NCBI GenBank assembly: GCA_011057845.1
Contig: DSDB01000125.1
Span: 1-10,062, forward strand
Length of the DNA: 10,062 nt
Reading direction: 5' to 3'
Origin: Phycisphaerales bacterium
Lineage (GTDB): Bacteria > Planctomycetota > Phycisphaerae > Sedimentisphaerales > Anaerobacaceae
In this document: piece by piece, positions 1 through 5,793 of the stretch
Position numbering within the stretch: the stretch's first letter is position 1
Layout: each line of letters starts with the position of its first letter
Translations under genes and position numbers: made by a program
The notes under the pieces: generated by a model
What the model saw: only the letters and a program-made list of their open reading frames with translations
What the model was told of the DNA's origin: nothing
Database searches by the model: none

Positions 1-198
1 GATACCGGCGCCGGTATCCCGCCCGACAAGATCGGACGGATCTTCGAGGCGTACTACTCGACGCGGCCGGAGGGTTCCGGCCTCGGGCTGTCCACGGCCC
101 GAAAGATCATCGGCGCCCACGGCGGTCGGATCGACGTGCAGAGCGAGCCCGGTAAAGGCGCCGCTTTTACGATACGACTGCCTCGACAGATTCCGTGA
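1..198 (+). CDS. Sensor histidine kinase, C-terminal end (5' truncated by window edge)
   Basis: This is the last 65 residues of a histidine kinase, running in frame from the first base to TGA at 196-198. What remains is the end of the HATPase_c (GHKL) ATP-binding domain. The G1 box is DTGAGIP (residues 1-7 of the fragment), followed by an F-box-like IFEAYYSTRP and the G2 box GSGLGL (25-30). The closing strand pattern GGRIDVQSEPGKGAAFTIRLP is typical of this domain. In this family the domain binds ATP and phosphorylates a conserved histidine in the DHp domain, which lies upstream and is not in the window, so the sensed signal cannot be inferred. The next gene starts seven bases after the stop and encodes an NtrC-type regulator, so the two very probably form a two-component pair in one operon. 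Domain identity is certain; the partner assignment is inferred from adjacency. Confidence 0.95.
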   Translation, partial: DTGAGIPPDKIGRIFEAYYSTRPEGSGLGLSTARKIIGAHGGRIDVQSEPGKGAAFTIRLPRQIP

Positions 199-200
199 GG
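195..200 (+). promoter_or_regulatory. Ribosome binding site supporting a GTG start
   Basis: GTGAGG overlaps the stop codon of the kinase and ends five bases before GTG at 206. It is the only Shine-Dalgarno-like match near the start of the response regulator. It supports GTG as the initiation codon and implies translational coupling with the kinase. Confidence 0.6.
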
Positions 201-205
201 TTTGT

Positions 206-1573
206 GTGAAGGAAAAAGTCGGCACAGTGTTGATTGTGGACGATGAGCGGGACCACGCCGACGGCCTTGCCGAGGCGATCGAGAAGGTCTGCGCCCGCAC
301 CCTTGCGGTCTACACGGGCAGGGACGCTCTGGAACTGGTCGACAGGGAAGATATTGACGTGATCGTTACGGATCTGAAATTGGAGGGCGATGTCGACGGC
401 CTCGATATCCTCCATGCCGTGACGGCCCGCAGCCCGCATCCGGAGGTCATACTGATCACGGCCCACGGGTCCATCGACACCTGCAAACAGGCCATCAAGC
501 AAGGCGCTTACGACTACCTGTCCAAGCCCATCGATGTCCCACAGCTTCGGACGCTGGTTGTGCAGGCGGCCCGCAAGGCGGCGGCGCAGTTGCGGATCGC
601 GGCGCCGGCGGCGCCGGACGGCGATTTTGTTTTCGAAGGCATCCAGGGTAATGTGCCCGCCATGAAGGGCATCTTCGATATCCTCAAGCGGGTGGCGCCA
701 ACGAATATCTCCGTTCTGATTGAAGGGGAATCGGGCACCGGCAAGGAATTGCTGGCCCGCGCCATCCACGCCAACAGCAAGCGGTGGAACAAGCCGTTCA
801 GACCGATTAACTGTGCCGGCTTGACCGAGACCCTCCTGGAAAGCGAGTTGTTCGGGCACGTCAAAGGGGCTTTCACCGGCGCGATGACCGACCGCAAGGG
901 CCTCTTTGAGATCGCCGATAAGGGGACTCTCTTTCTGGATGAGATCGGTGACATGCCTTTGAACATGCAGGCCAAGCTGCTTCGCGTGCTGGAGGACGGC
1001 GTCGTGGTGCCGGTGGGTTCGACCAGACCCACGGTCGTGGACGTGCGGGTGATCAGCGCCACGAACCAGAACCTGGCCCAGTTGGTGGAAGACAAGAAGT
1101 TCCGCCAGGACCTGTATTTCCGCATCAAGGGGGTTAATATCACGCTGCCGGCGTTGCGCCAACGGCCGCGGGATATCAGCGACCTGGTGAACTATTTCAT
1201 CGACGAGGCGGCCTCGGAGACGGGCGTGGCCGTCGGCGGCATCACCGACGCGGCCCTGAACGTCCTGGTCAACTACGACTGGCCGGGCAACATCCGCCAG
1301 TTGCGCAACACCATACGCACCATGGTCGTCATGTGCGACCGCGACCGGCTGGATGTGAGGGATATTCCGGCGGAGATTCACCGTCCGCGACAGTTGACCG
1401 GGGCCGCGCCGGCGGCGGGCGACCTGGGCGGCATGTCGCTGAGCGACCTGGAGAGGCAGGCCATCCTCGATACGCTGGCGCAGACCGAAGGTAACCGGGA
1501 AAAGGCGGCGAAGATGCTCGGCATCGGGGAGCGCACCCTCTACCGCAAGATCAAGGAATTCGGCCTGGGCTGA
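206..1573 (+). CDS. Sigma-54-dependent NtrC-family response regulator
   Basis: This complete 455-residue transcription factor has the classic three-domain NtrC layout. Residues about 5-120 form a receiver domain with acidic pocket D12-D13, probable phosphoacceptor D56 (VTDLKLEG), T85 and K107 (YLSKPID). Residues about 143-375 form the AAA+ sigma-54 activation domain. It has Walker A GESGTGKE (174-181), GAFTGA (221-226, the loop that contacts sigma-54), Walker B TLFLDEIG (241-248), and the FRQDLYFRI (299-307) and WPGNIRQLRN (359-368) motifs. Residues about 412-453 form a Fis-type helix-turn-helix ending GIGERTLYRKIKEFG. All key residues are present, so it should be a phosphorylation-controlled ATPase that opens sigma-54 promoters. 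The GTG start has a GAGG site just upstream and gives an N-terminus that begins directly at the receiver. It probably works with the kinase encoded upstream. Its targets are unknown, and I saw no convincing sigma-54 promoter in this window. The family call is secure; no specific NtrC-type name can be assigned. Confidence 0.96.
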   Translation: MKEKVGTVLIVDDERDHADGLAEAIEKVCARTLAVYTGRDALELVDREDIDVIVTDLKLEGDVDGLDILHAVTARSPHPEVILITAHGSIDTCKQAIKQGAYDYLSKPIDVPQLRTLVVQAARKAAAQLRIAAPAAPDGDFVFEGIQGNVPAMKGIFDILKRVAPTNISVLIEGESGTGKELLARAIHANSKRWNKPFRPINCAGLTETLLESELFGHVKGAFTGAMTDRKGLFEIADKGTLFLDEIGDMPLNMQAKLLRVLEDGVVVPVGSTRPTVVDVRVISATNQNLAQLVEDKKFRQDLYFRIKGVNITLPALRQRPRDISDLVNYFIDEAASETGVAVGGITDAALNVLVNYDWPGNIRQLRNTIRTMVVMCDRDRLDVRDIPAEIHRPRQLTGAAPAAGDLGGMSLSDLERQAILDTLAQTEGNREKAAKMLGIGERTLYRKIKEFGLG

Positions 1574-1586
1574 AGCGCCGCGACAG

Positions 1587-1614
1587 GCCGGTCGTGCCCG
1601 ATGGAGGGCCCGGC
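1587..1614. terminator. Possible bidirectional hairpin between convergent genes
   Basis: GCCGG (1587-1591) can pair with CCGGC (1610-1614), and GCCC (1596-1599) with GGGC (1606-1609). This leaves a six-base loop and a four-base bulge on one arm. It lies in the 60-base gap where the response regulator (+) and the gamma-glutamyltranspeptidase remnant (-) converge, which is where a shared terminator would be expected. There is no T-run on either side, so it would be at best a weak or factor-assisted terminator. In GC-rich sequence such pairing can arise by chance. Confidence 0.25.
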
Positions 1615-1633
1615 GTGAGGTGGTCTATGGCGG

Positions 1634-1948
1634 TCAATATCCCAAGGCCGCGCCCCGGCCGCGCGGATCGGAGCATCCGGTACGCACGCCCGTCCGCGGA
1701 TCGACGATGACGGCCTGTACATTGCCGATCCGTTTGACGTTCTTGAGCAGGTGGCCTCGGCGTTTCAGTTCCTCGGCGGCCGCATCCGAGAACGCTTCCT
1801 TCTCGTGTTCGACGGCGTCGGGCAGCCACTGATGATGAAACCGAGCGGCCGCGACAGCCCGGTCAATCGTCATGTCGTGGTCGATGATGTTGATGAGGCA
1901 CTGTAGGACCGTCGTGATAATAGTGGGACCGCCGGGGGTGCCGACGAC
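1634..1948 (-). pseudogene. ggt: Gamma-glutamyltranspeptidase, C-terminal remnant
   Basis: Read on the minus strand, the 104 codons from 1948 down, ending at TGA 1636-1634, match the extreme C-terminus of gamma-glutamyltranspeptidase. The match begins VVGTPGGPTIITTVLQ and continues through MTIDRAV and RFHHQWLPD to SDPRGRGAALGY. E. coli GGT ends in the same order: PGGS, IITTVLQ, APRFHHQWLPD, SDPRS...AGY. The PGG glycines of the oxyanion region are kept. Everything N-terminal is missing: the signal peptide, the large subunit, and the autoprocessing site with its catalytic threonine. The intact enzyme is a periplasmic Ntn-hydrolase of about 550-600 residues that cleaves glutathione, so this piece cannot be active. 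Its first codon directly follows, in frame, the stop codon of the heparinase-like gene. The only ATG (1873) is internal to the conserved region and has no sign of being a real start. The cause could be a deletion or insertion that removed the 5' part, or an assembly join. Family identification is strong; mechanism is inference. Confidence 0.88.
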
Positions 1949-4297
1949 CTATCGAGCGTCGAGTGTCAGTGTGATCGTCCTGTCCGACGCATTGTATCGG
2001 ACGGGGACCTTATGGTTGTTCAGTGTCATGGTTTCGGGTCGGCGATCCGCGTACAGTCGCAGGTTGATCAGAGGCTGGCCGCTGAGCTGGACACTCCTGT
2101 CGGGGCCTTCCGCGGTGAACGCCGTATAGACCTTCGAGAGGCAATCCAGGACCATGGCTCCATCCTTCCGCAGGTAACTGCCGCATGCCACCATATATCG
2201 CTGCGTTGAGTTCGGGTCGTCGTTGTCGCTGTGCCGGCGGGTGACGCCGAAGACGGCCGCGTCGGTCTCCCAGCCGTTGATGACGTTGCAACTATTACGG
2301 TGCATCTTGCGGCCGTCCGCCATCAGATTCAGGTACACATCCGACACACGGTCCTTGCCCGTGATACGAACGCCGACGGCGTTGTCCGCTTCCAGAAGCT
2401 CCACCTGCGGTAGGGGTCCATCGTCGCGCGAAGGCAGCAGGGCGGTGATGAACTTCGCCTCCCGCATCGGCTGCGGCGGCGACAGCGCCAAGTAGGGGAC
2501 CTGTGTGTCGGGGTCATGGTCCTTCAGGCCCGACTTTTCGGTGACGGCCACCTGTGTGGGGTAGAGCATTTTGACCGTCACGGCCGCTCGATTGCCGGCG
2601 GATACGTGGATGTCGGCGCCGGATGCATCGGCCTTGCCATCGTAGTGAAGAAGCCATTCGAGCTTGCCGGGCTCGTGGGTTCGCACATCGTCAAAGATCA
2701 GGATGACGCCGTCGAGCCAGACGAAATGCCGGTAGTTGCGGCTGAACTTCCACGAGGTGGGGCCGGTGGCGTCCGCCAGAATGTATTTGAGGTCGCCCAA
2801 GTCCAGCAGATGCCGCACCGAGCCGGGTGTGACCGTGCCGCGGTCCGGCCCGGCGCAGTCCTCCGGGTGACCGGCGCGGCCATCGGTCAGGATGACGTTG
2901 TGTGCATGGCTCTGGCGGTAGTAGGATGAATACTCGGGCCGACTGTAGGAGCAATTGCCGCTGTCAATCAGCAGGGGCTTGCCCTTGTGAAAGAGGAGAA
3001 ATGAGCCCGCGTCGGGGTGGGCGTGGTTCCACGCATAACCGGACTTGACGGCCAGCAGCGTCGCATCATCCGACCACGAAGACCGCAACATGGCCCAGCC
3101 GATTTGCTCGTAAGCGAACGAGTTCGGCAGGTCGGCAGGGGGCAGCGGTACGCTCGGAGCCAAACCGCAGGCCAGCGCGATGGGGTCTCTGTATCCACGG
3201 TCCATCCGGGTCAGATACCACCGCCGGGCCTGTGAGGCGTAGCCGCAGGCCTCCAGAAGGCGAAGCGTCCGCGAGCCATCGGCGTTGAGGCTGCTGTCGC
3301 CGAAGTTGACGGCAAGCAGGCCATCCGAAGTGGGATAACAGGTGCGGACGAAGAAGTCGCCGGCGGTCTCAAGCAGGCCAATCGGCGGGGCGGGCCGATC
3401 CGGGAATACGCCAGGCCAGGCCAGGCGAAAGAGCAGGTACTCCGACAAGGCGTAGTTGGCGTAAGAGACGCTCTCGTAGAAGGCGCCTTTCGGGTCGAAG
3501 TTGGTGCACTTGTTCTGCAGAATATTGCCGCCATAGTAGAACCACTCGGCGAAAGCATCGTTGACCCGCTGTGCCCACGACGCCGCCTCGGTATGGTCGG
3601 CGGCAATCGACAGCGACGCCAGGCCCGCCATCGCCACACAGACGCTCCACCAGTTGTGCCCCATCGAGTCGAGTGCATGGATACGGCGCTCGCCCAGGAG
3701 CCAGTCATCGAGCGTCGGCCGGATGCCCAGTCGGACCATCGCCTCGACAATACTCTGGCGGTCGGCGGGGCTGATGGCGTCGCGGATGCTGTCGTAGCCC
3801 ACGGCGTAGCCGTAGCAGAACCGGGCCGTGTTCAGTTCGCTATGCCAGGGTGGATTATGCCCGGCATCCCCGGCCCAGCGGTTCAGGGCGGCGTAGTGCA
3901 GCATCGCCTCGGCCAGGCGGTTGGCGTAGCGTCTATCGCCGGTTATCCGGTAGGCCAGGCCGAGGGTCTGGCCCATATCGGCCATCTGGGAACTCGGACG
4001 GCCGTAGTTGCCATGCTGACCACTACCCCCCTCGGCGTACTCCTTCGAGACCAGTTCGTCTCTGAGCAGCCGATCCGCTCTGTCGATCATTCGCAGCCGG
4101 GCCTCGGCGATTTCACCGGGCTGGCCGGCTTCGGCCTTCAAACGCTCGATCCGTTGGGCCGTGAAGAAAAGTCTGGGGCCCGCCGGGTCCTCCGCGGCCA
4201 TGGCAGAACCACACACGGCCGCTCCAAGCAGCAAGGCACACAGCCGTGTCAGGGCTTGAGGGCGACTCTTCGGCCGGCGTTGTCTTTGATCGTTCAT
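1949..4297 (-). CDS. Secreted heparinase II/III-family polysaccharide lyase-like protein
   Basis: This is a complete 782-residue protein. A Sec signal peptide covers about residues 1-34: a basic start, a hydrophobic stretch LCALLLGAAVCG, and a probable cleavage after SAMA. The mature N-terminus PRLFFTAQRIERLKAEA is typical of this superfamily. Residues about 60-380 should form the (alpha/alpha) toroid, with GHNWWSV at 213-219 and GAFYESVSYANY from 271. Its Y279 fits the G-x3-E-x3-Y pattern around the catalytic tyrosine. The heparinase II/III beta domain follows, with NHAHPDAGSFLLFHKG (424-439), LLIDSGN (442-448) and SHAHNVILTDG (463-473). The H/D residues there match metal-binding and catalytic positions in Pedobacter heparinase II. 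These enzymes cut uronic-acid polysaccharides by beta-elimination; the substrate cannot be read from sequence. The ATG start has GAGGAG at 4304-4309, six bases upstream. The gene is transcribed away from the oxidoreductase gene. Its stop is immediately followed by the GGT remnant. The family call is strong; lyase activity is likely but unproven. Confidence 0.9.
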   Translation of the reverse strand: MNDQRQRRPKSRPQALTRLCALLLGAAVCGSAMAAEDPAGPRLFFTAQRIERLKAEAGQPGEIAEARLRMIDRADRLLRDELVSKEYAEGGSGQHGNYGRPSSQMADMGQTLGLAYRITGDRRYANRLAEAMLHYAALNRWAGDAGHNPPWHSELNTARFCYGYAVGYDSIRDAISPADRQSIVEAMVRLGIRPTLDDWLLGERRIHALDSMGHNWWSVCVAMAGLASLSIAADHTEAASWAQRVNDAFAEWFYYGGNILQNKCTNFDPKGAFYESVSYANYALSEYLLFRLAWPGVFPDRPAPPIGLLETAGDFFVRTCYPTSDGLLAVNFGDSSLNADGSRTLRLLEACGYASQARRWYLTRMDRGYRDPIALACGLAPSVPLPPADLPNSFAYEQIGWAMLRSSWSDDATLLAVKSGYAWNHAHPDAGSFLLFHKGKPLLIDSGNCSYSRPEYSSYYRQSHAHNVILTDGRAGHPEDCAGPDRGTVTPGSVRHLLDLGDLKYILADATGPTSWKFSRNYRHFVWLDGVILIFDDVRTHEPGKLEWLLHYDGKADASGADIHVSAGNRAAVTVKMLYPTQVAVTEKSGLKDHDPDTQVPYLALSPPQPMREAKFITALLPSRDDGPLPQVELLEADNAVGVRITGKDRVSDVYLNLMADGRKMHRNSCNVINGWETDAAVFGVTRRHSDNDDPNSTQRYMVACGSYLRKDGAMVLDCLSKVYTAFTAEGPDRSVQLSGQPLINLRLYADRRPETMTLNNHKVPVRYNASDRTITLTLDAR

Positions 4298-4369
4298 AAG
4301 CGACTCCTCAAAAAGGCGACAGCTCGGATTCTACACTGCCGGCGGGATATTTCCACAGGTTCCTGATGG

Positions 4370-4397
4370 TTGCGGATACCCCGAATCCTGCTATAGT
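4370..4397 (+). promoter_or_regulatory. Candidate sigma-70-type promoter for the oxidoreductase operon
   Basis: TTGCGG (4370-4375) is followed by a 16-base spacer and TATAGT (4392-4397), a five-of-six match to the -10 consensus. The -35 matches only its TTG half. Transcription would begin near 4404, giving a leader of about 66 bases before ATG 4470. It stands out because this AT-rich hexamer sits in otherwise GC-rich DNA. No start site has been mapped. Confidence 0.4.
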
Positions 4398-4406
4398 AAT
4401 GGTTTG

Positions 4407-4436
4407 GCCGCAGCGCGGCGTTCCGGGGCTTGCGGC
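4407..4436 (+). other. GC-rich inverted repeat in the oxidoreductase leader
   Basis: GCCGCA (4407-4412) and TGCGGC (4431-4436) are perfect six-base inverted repeats. Pairing can extend by two more bases after a one-base bulge. If transcription starts near 4404, the hairpin would sit at the very 5' end of the mRNA, where it could stabilise the transcript. It does not cover the ribosome binding site at 4460-4463. It could equally be chance in GC-rich DNA. Confidence 0.25.
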
Positions 4437-4459
4437 GCGGTGTGAATGATCTCTTGTTT

Positions 4460-4463
4460 GGAG
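4460..4463 (+). promoter_or_regulatory. Ribosome binding site choosing the oxidoreductase start
   Basis: GGAG lies six bases before ATG 4470 and nine before the adjacent in-frame ATG 4473. A further in-frame ATG at 4446 is upstream of this site and has no Shine-Dalgarno match. It would also add eight residues in front of the basic region of the Tat signal. The start is therefore placed at 4470. Confidence 0.65.
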
Positions 4464-4469
4464 TGGCTC

Positions 4470-5753
4470 ATGATGTCCAAGACGTCTTTGTGCCGTCGGC
4501 GATTCCTCAAGGCGGCCGCCGCTGGGGGTACGGCGGTGGTCTTCCCGGCGATTGTGCCGGCGTCGGTGTTCGGGGCCAATGCCCCCAGTAACCGGATTGT
4601 GATGGGCGCTATCGGCGTCGGCTCCCAGGGCACCGGCGATATGCAGGGTTTTCTGGGAAAGCCGGAGGTGCGGATGGTGGCCGTCTGCGACGTCGATCGC
4701 GGCCACCGTGAACGGGCCAAGCGAATCGTGGACGACCGATACGGCAGCAGCGACTGCAAGGCCTATCTGGATTTCCGCGAACTCATGGGTCGGGGCGATC
4801 TGGACGCGGTCCAGTTGGCGCTGCCGGACCACTGGCACGCCATCCCGGCCATTGAGGCGGCCCGCGCGGGGCTCGATATTCACGGTCAGAAGCCCCTGGC
4901 CCGGTCGATCCGGGAGGGGCGGGCCATCTGCGACGCAGTCCATCGCTACGGGCGAATCTGGCAAACGGGTAGCCAGCAGCGGTCGGATTACCACTTCCGC
5001 CGGGCCTGTGAACTGGTCCGCAACGGACGTCTCGGCAAGATCAAATACATCGAGGTAGGGCTGCCTACCGGCGGTGGCACGAATGTGCGGCCCATCGCCC
5101 AGGTTCCCGACGGCCTCGACTGGAACTGGTGGCTGGGCCCGGCCCCGTATGTTCCTTACCGGGGCGTCTCACATTGGGACTGGCGATGGATCATGGACTA
5201 CTCCGGCGGCCAGCTCACCGATTGGGCCGGGCATCACATCGATATCGCCCACTGGGGCATGGGTTGGGACCGTACGGGGCCCGTGGAGATCGAGGGCAGG
5301 GGGGTCTTCCCCACCGACGGCCTGTTCAACGTGCCGACCCACTACCGTTTCACCTGCCGGTATGCAAACGGCATCGAGATGATCGTAGCCAACAACACCC
5401 AGGTGGCCCAGGGCGCCAAGTGGTACGGCCAGAAGGGCTGGATTCATGTCAGCCGCGGCGGCCTCAGCGCATCGGATGAGAAGATACTCCGCGAGGAGAT
5501 CGGGCCGGACGAAATCAGGCTCTATGAGAGCCGCGACCACAAGCAGAACTTCCTGGACTGTGTCCGCAGCCGCAAGGAGACGATCTGTCCGGTTGAGGTC
5601 GGCCACCGTTCCATCAGCGTCGGACTCCTGGGCGAGATCGCCATGCTGACCGAACGCAGGATCAAGTGGGACCCGGAGCACGAGGAGATCATCAATGATC
5701 CGGAGGCCTCGGCCCTGCTCGGCCGCAGCTATCGCGAACCCTGGACCCTGTGA
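4470..5753 (+). CDS. Tat-exported Gfo/Idh/MocA-family oxidoreductase
   Basis: This is a 427-residue NAD(P)-dependent sugar oxidoreductase. The N-terminus carries a twin-arginine signal (CRRRFLKAAAAGG, R9-K14) with hydrophobic stretch AVVFPAIVPASVFGA, so the folded enzyme should be exported with its cofactor. The Rossmann domain follows, with the glycine-rich loop IGVGSQGTGD and acidic CDVD after the second strand, where the cofactor ribose is usually bound. The family's EKP motif appears as QKP (Q140-P142), keeping K141. The C-terminal domain includes TDWAGHHIDIAHWGMG (H255, H256), matching the conserved histidine helix of planctomycete-type members. Length is normal for exported members. Relatives oxidise sugars or glycosides, often at C3; the substrate here is unknown. 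It is the first gene of a plus-strand run. The DUF1080/ThuA lipoprotein starts 40 bases downstream, suggesting linked function and co-transcription. The family and export calls are strong; the reaction is inferred. Confidence 0.93.
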   Translation: MMSKTSLCRRRFLKAAAAGGTAVVFPAIVPASVFGANAPSNRIVMGAIGVGSQGTGDMQGFLGKPEVRMVAVCDVDRGHRERAKRIVDDRYGSSDCKAYLDFRELMGRGDLDAVQLALPDHWHAIPAIEAARAGLDIHGQKPLARSIREGRAICDAVHRYGRIWQTGSQQRSDYHFRRACELVRNGRLGKIKYIEVGLPTGGGTNVRPIAQVPDGLDWNWWLGPAPYVPYRGVSHWDWRWIMDYSGGQLTDWAGHHIDIAHWGMGWDRTGPVEIEGRGVFPTDGLFNVPTHYRFTCRYANGIEMIVANNTQVAQGAKWYGQKGWIHVSRGGLSASDEKILREEIGPDEIRLYESRDHKQNFLDCVRSRKETICPVEVGHRSISVGLLGEIAMLTERRIKWDPEHEEIINDPEASALLGRSYREPWTL

Positions 5754-5780
5754 GAACAACTCCGCCCAAGAGGCGACACG

Positions 5781-5786
5781 AAGGAG
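5781..5786 (+). promoter_or_regulatory. Ribosome binding site choosing the lipoprotein start
   Basis: AAGGAG lies seven bases before ATG 5794. The reading frame is open back to an ATG at 5695 inside the preceding gene, but that start would put 33 unrelated residues before an otherwise perfect lipoprotein signal. The ribosome binding site and the signal peptide together fix the start at 5794. Confidence 0.85.
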
Positions 5787-5793
5787 CTTGATA

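Larger units (their letters stand above)
4298..4469. promoter_or_regulatory. Divergent intergenic region controlling the lyase and the oxidoreductase operon
   Basis: These 172 bases separate two genes transcribed away from each other, so both promoters must lie here or overlap the coding starts. On the minus strand, TAGAAT (4333-4328) is a five-of-six match to a -10 box about 30 bases upstream of the lyase start codon, but no good -35 is seen. On the plus strand a better candidate is listed separately at 4370-4397. The interval also holds the lyase ribosome binding site (GAGGAG, 4309-4304 on the minus strand) and a GC-rich inverted repeat (4407-4436). A shared regulator is plausible, but no clear operator palindrome was found. 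Confidence 0.6.

Noticed and set aside
167..1381. Long open frame on the minus strand opposite the response regulator (404 codons)
   Set aside because: It overlaps a perfectly conserved NtrC-family gene and its translation resembles no protein family. It is the usual antisense shadow of GC-rich codon use.
1634..1873. A small stand-alone gene starting at ATG 1873
   Set aside because: The GGT homology continues upstream of this ATG in the same frame to 1948, so the ATG is an internal methionine of a truncated gene rather than a true start.
3593..4366. 257-codon plus-strand open frame opposite the lyase N-terminus, running into the intergenic region
   Set aside because: The lyase signal peptide and toroid motifs on the minus strand explain the sequence. 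The plus-strand product is low complexity in character with no family resemblance.
4405..4420. Possible sigma-54 -24/-12 element (GG at 4406-4407 and GC at 4418-4419)
   Set aside because: Only the invariant dinucleotides and TGGC match. The flanking consensus, including TTGC, is absent, and such GG/GC spacing is common in GC-rich DNA.
5695..5793. Upstream extension of the lipoprotein frame overlapping the oxidoreductase gene
   Set aside because: The extension would bury the lipoprotein signal behind 33 unrelated residues. ATG 5794 has a strong AAGGAG site.
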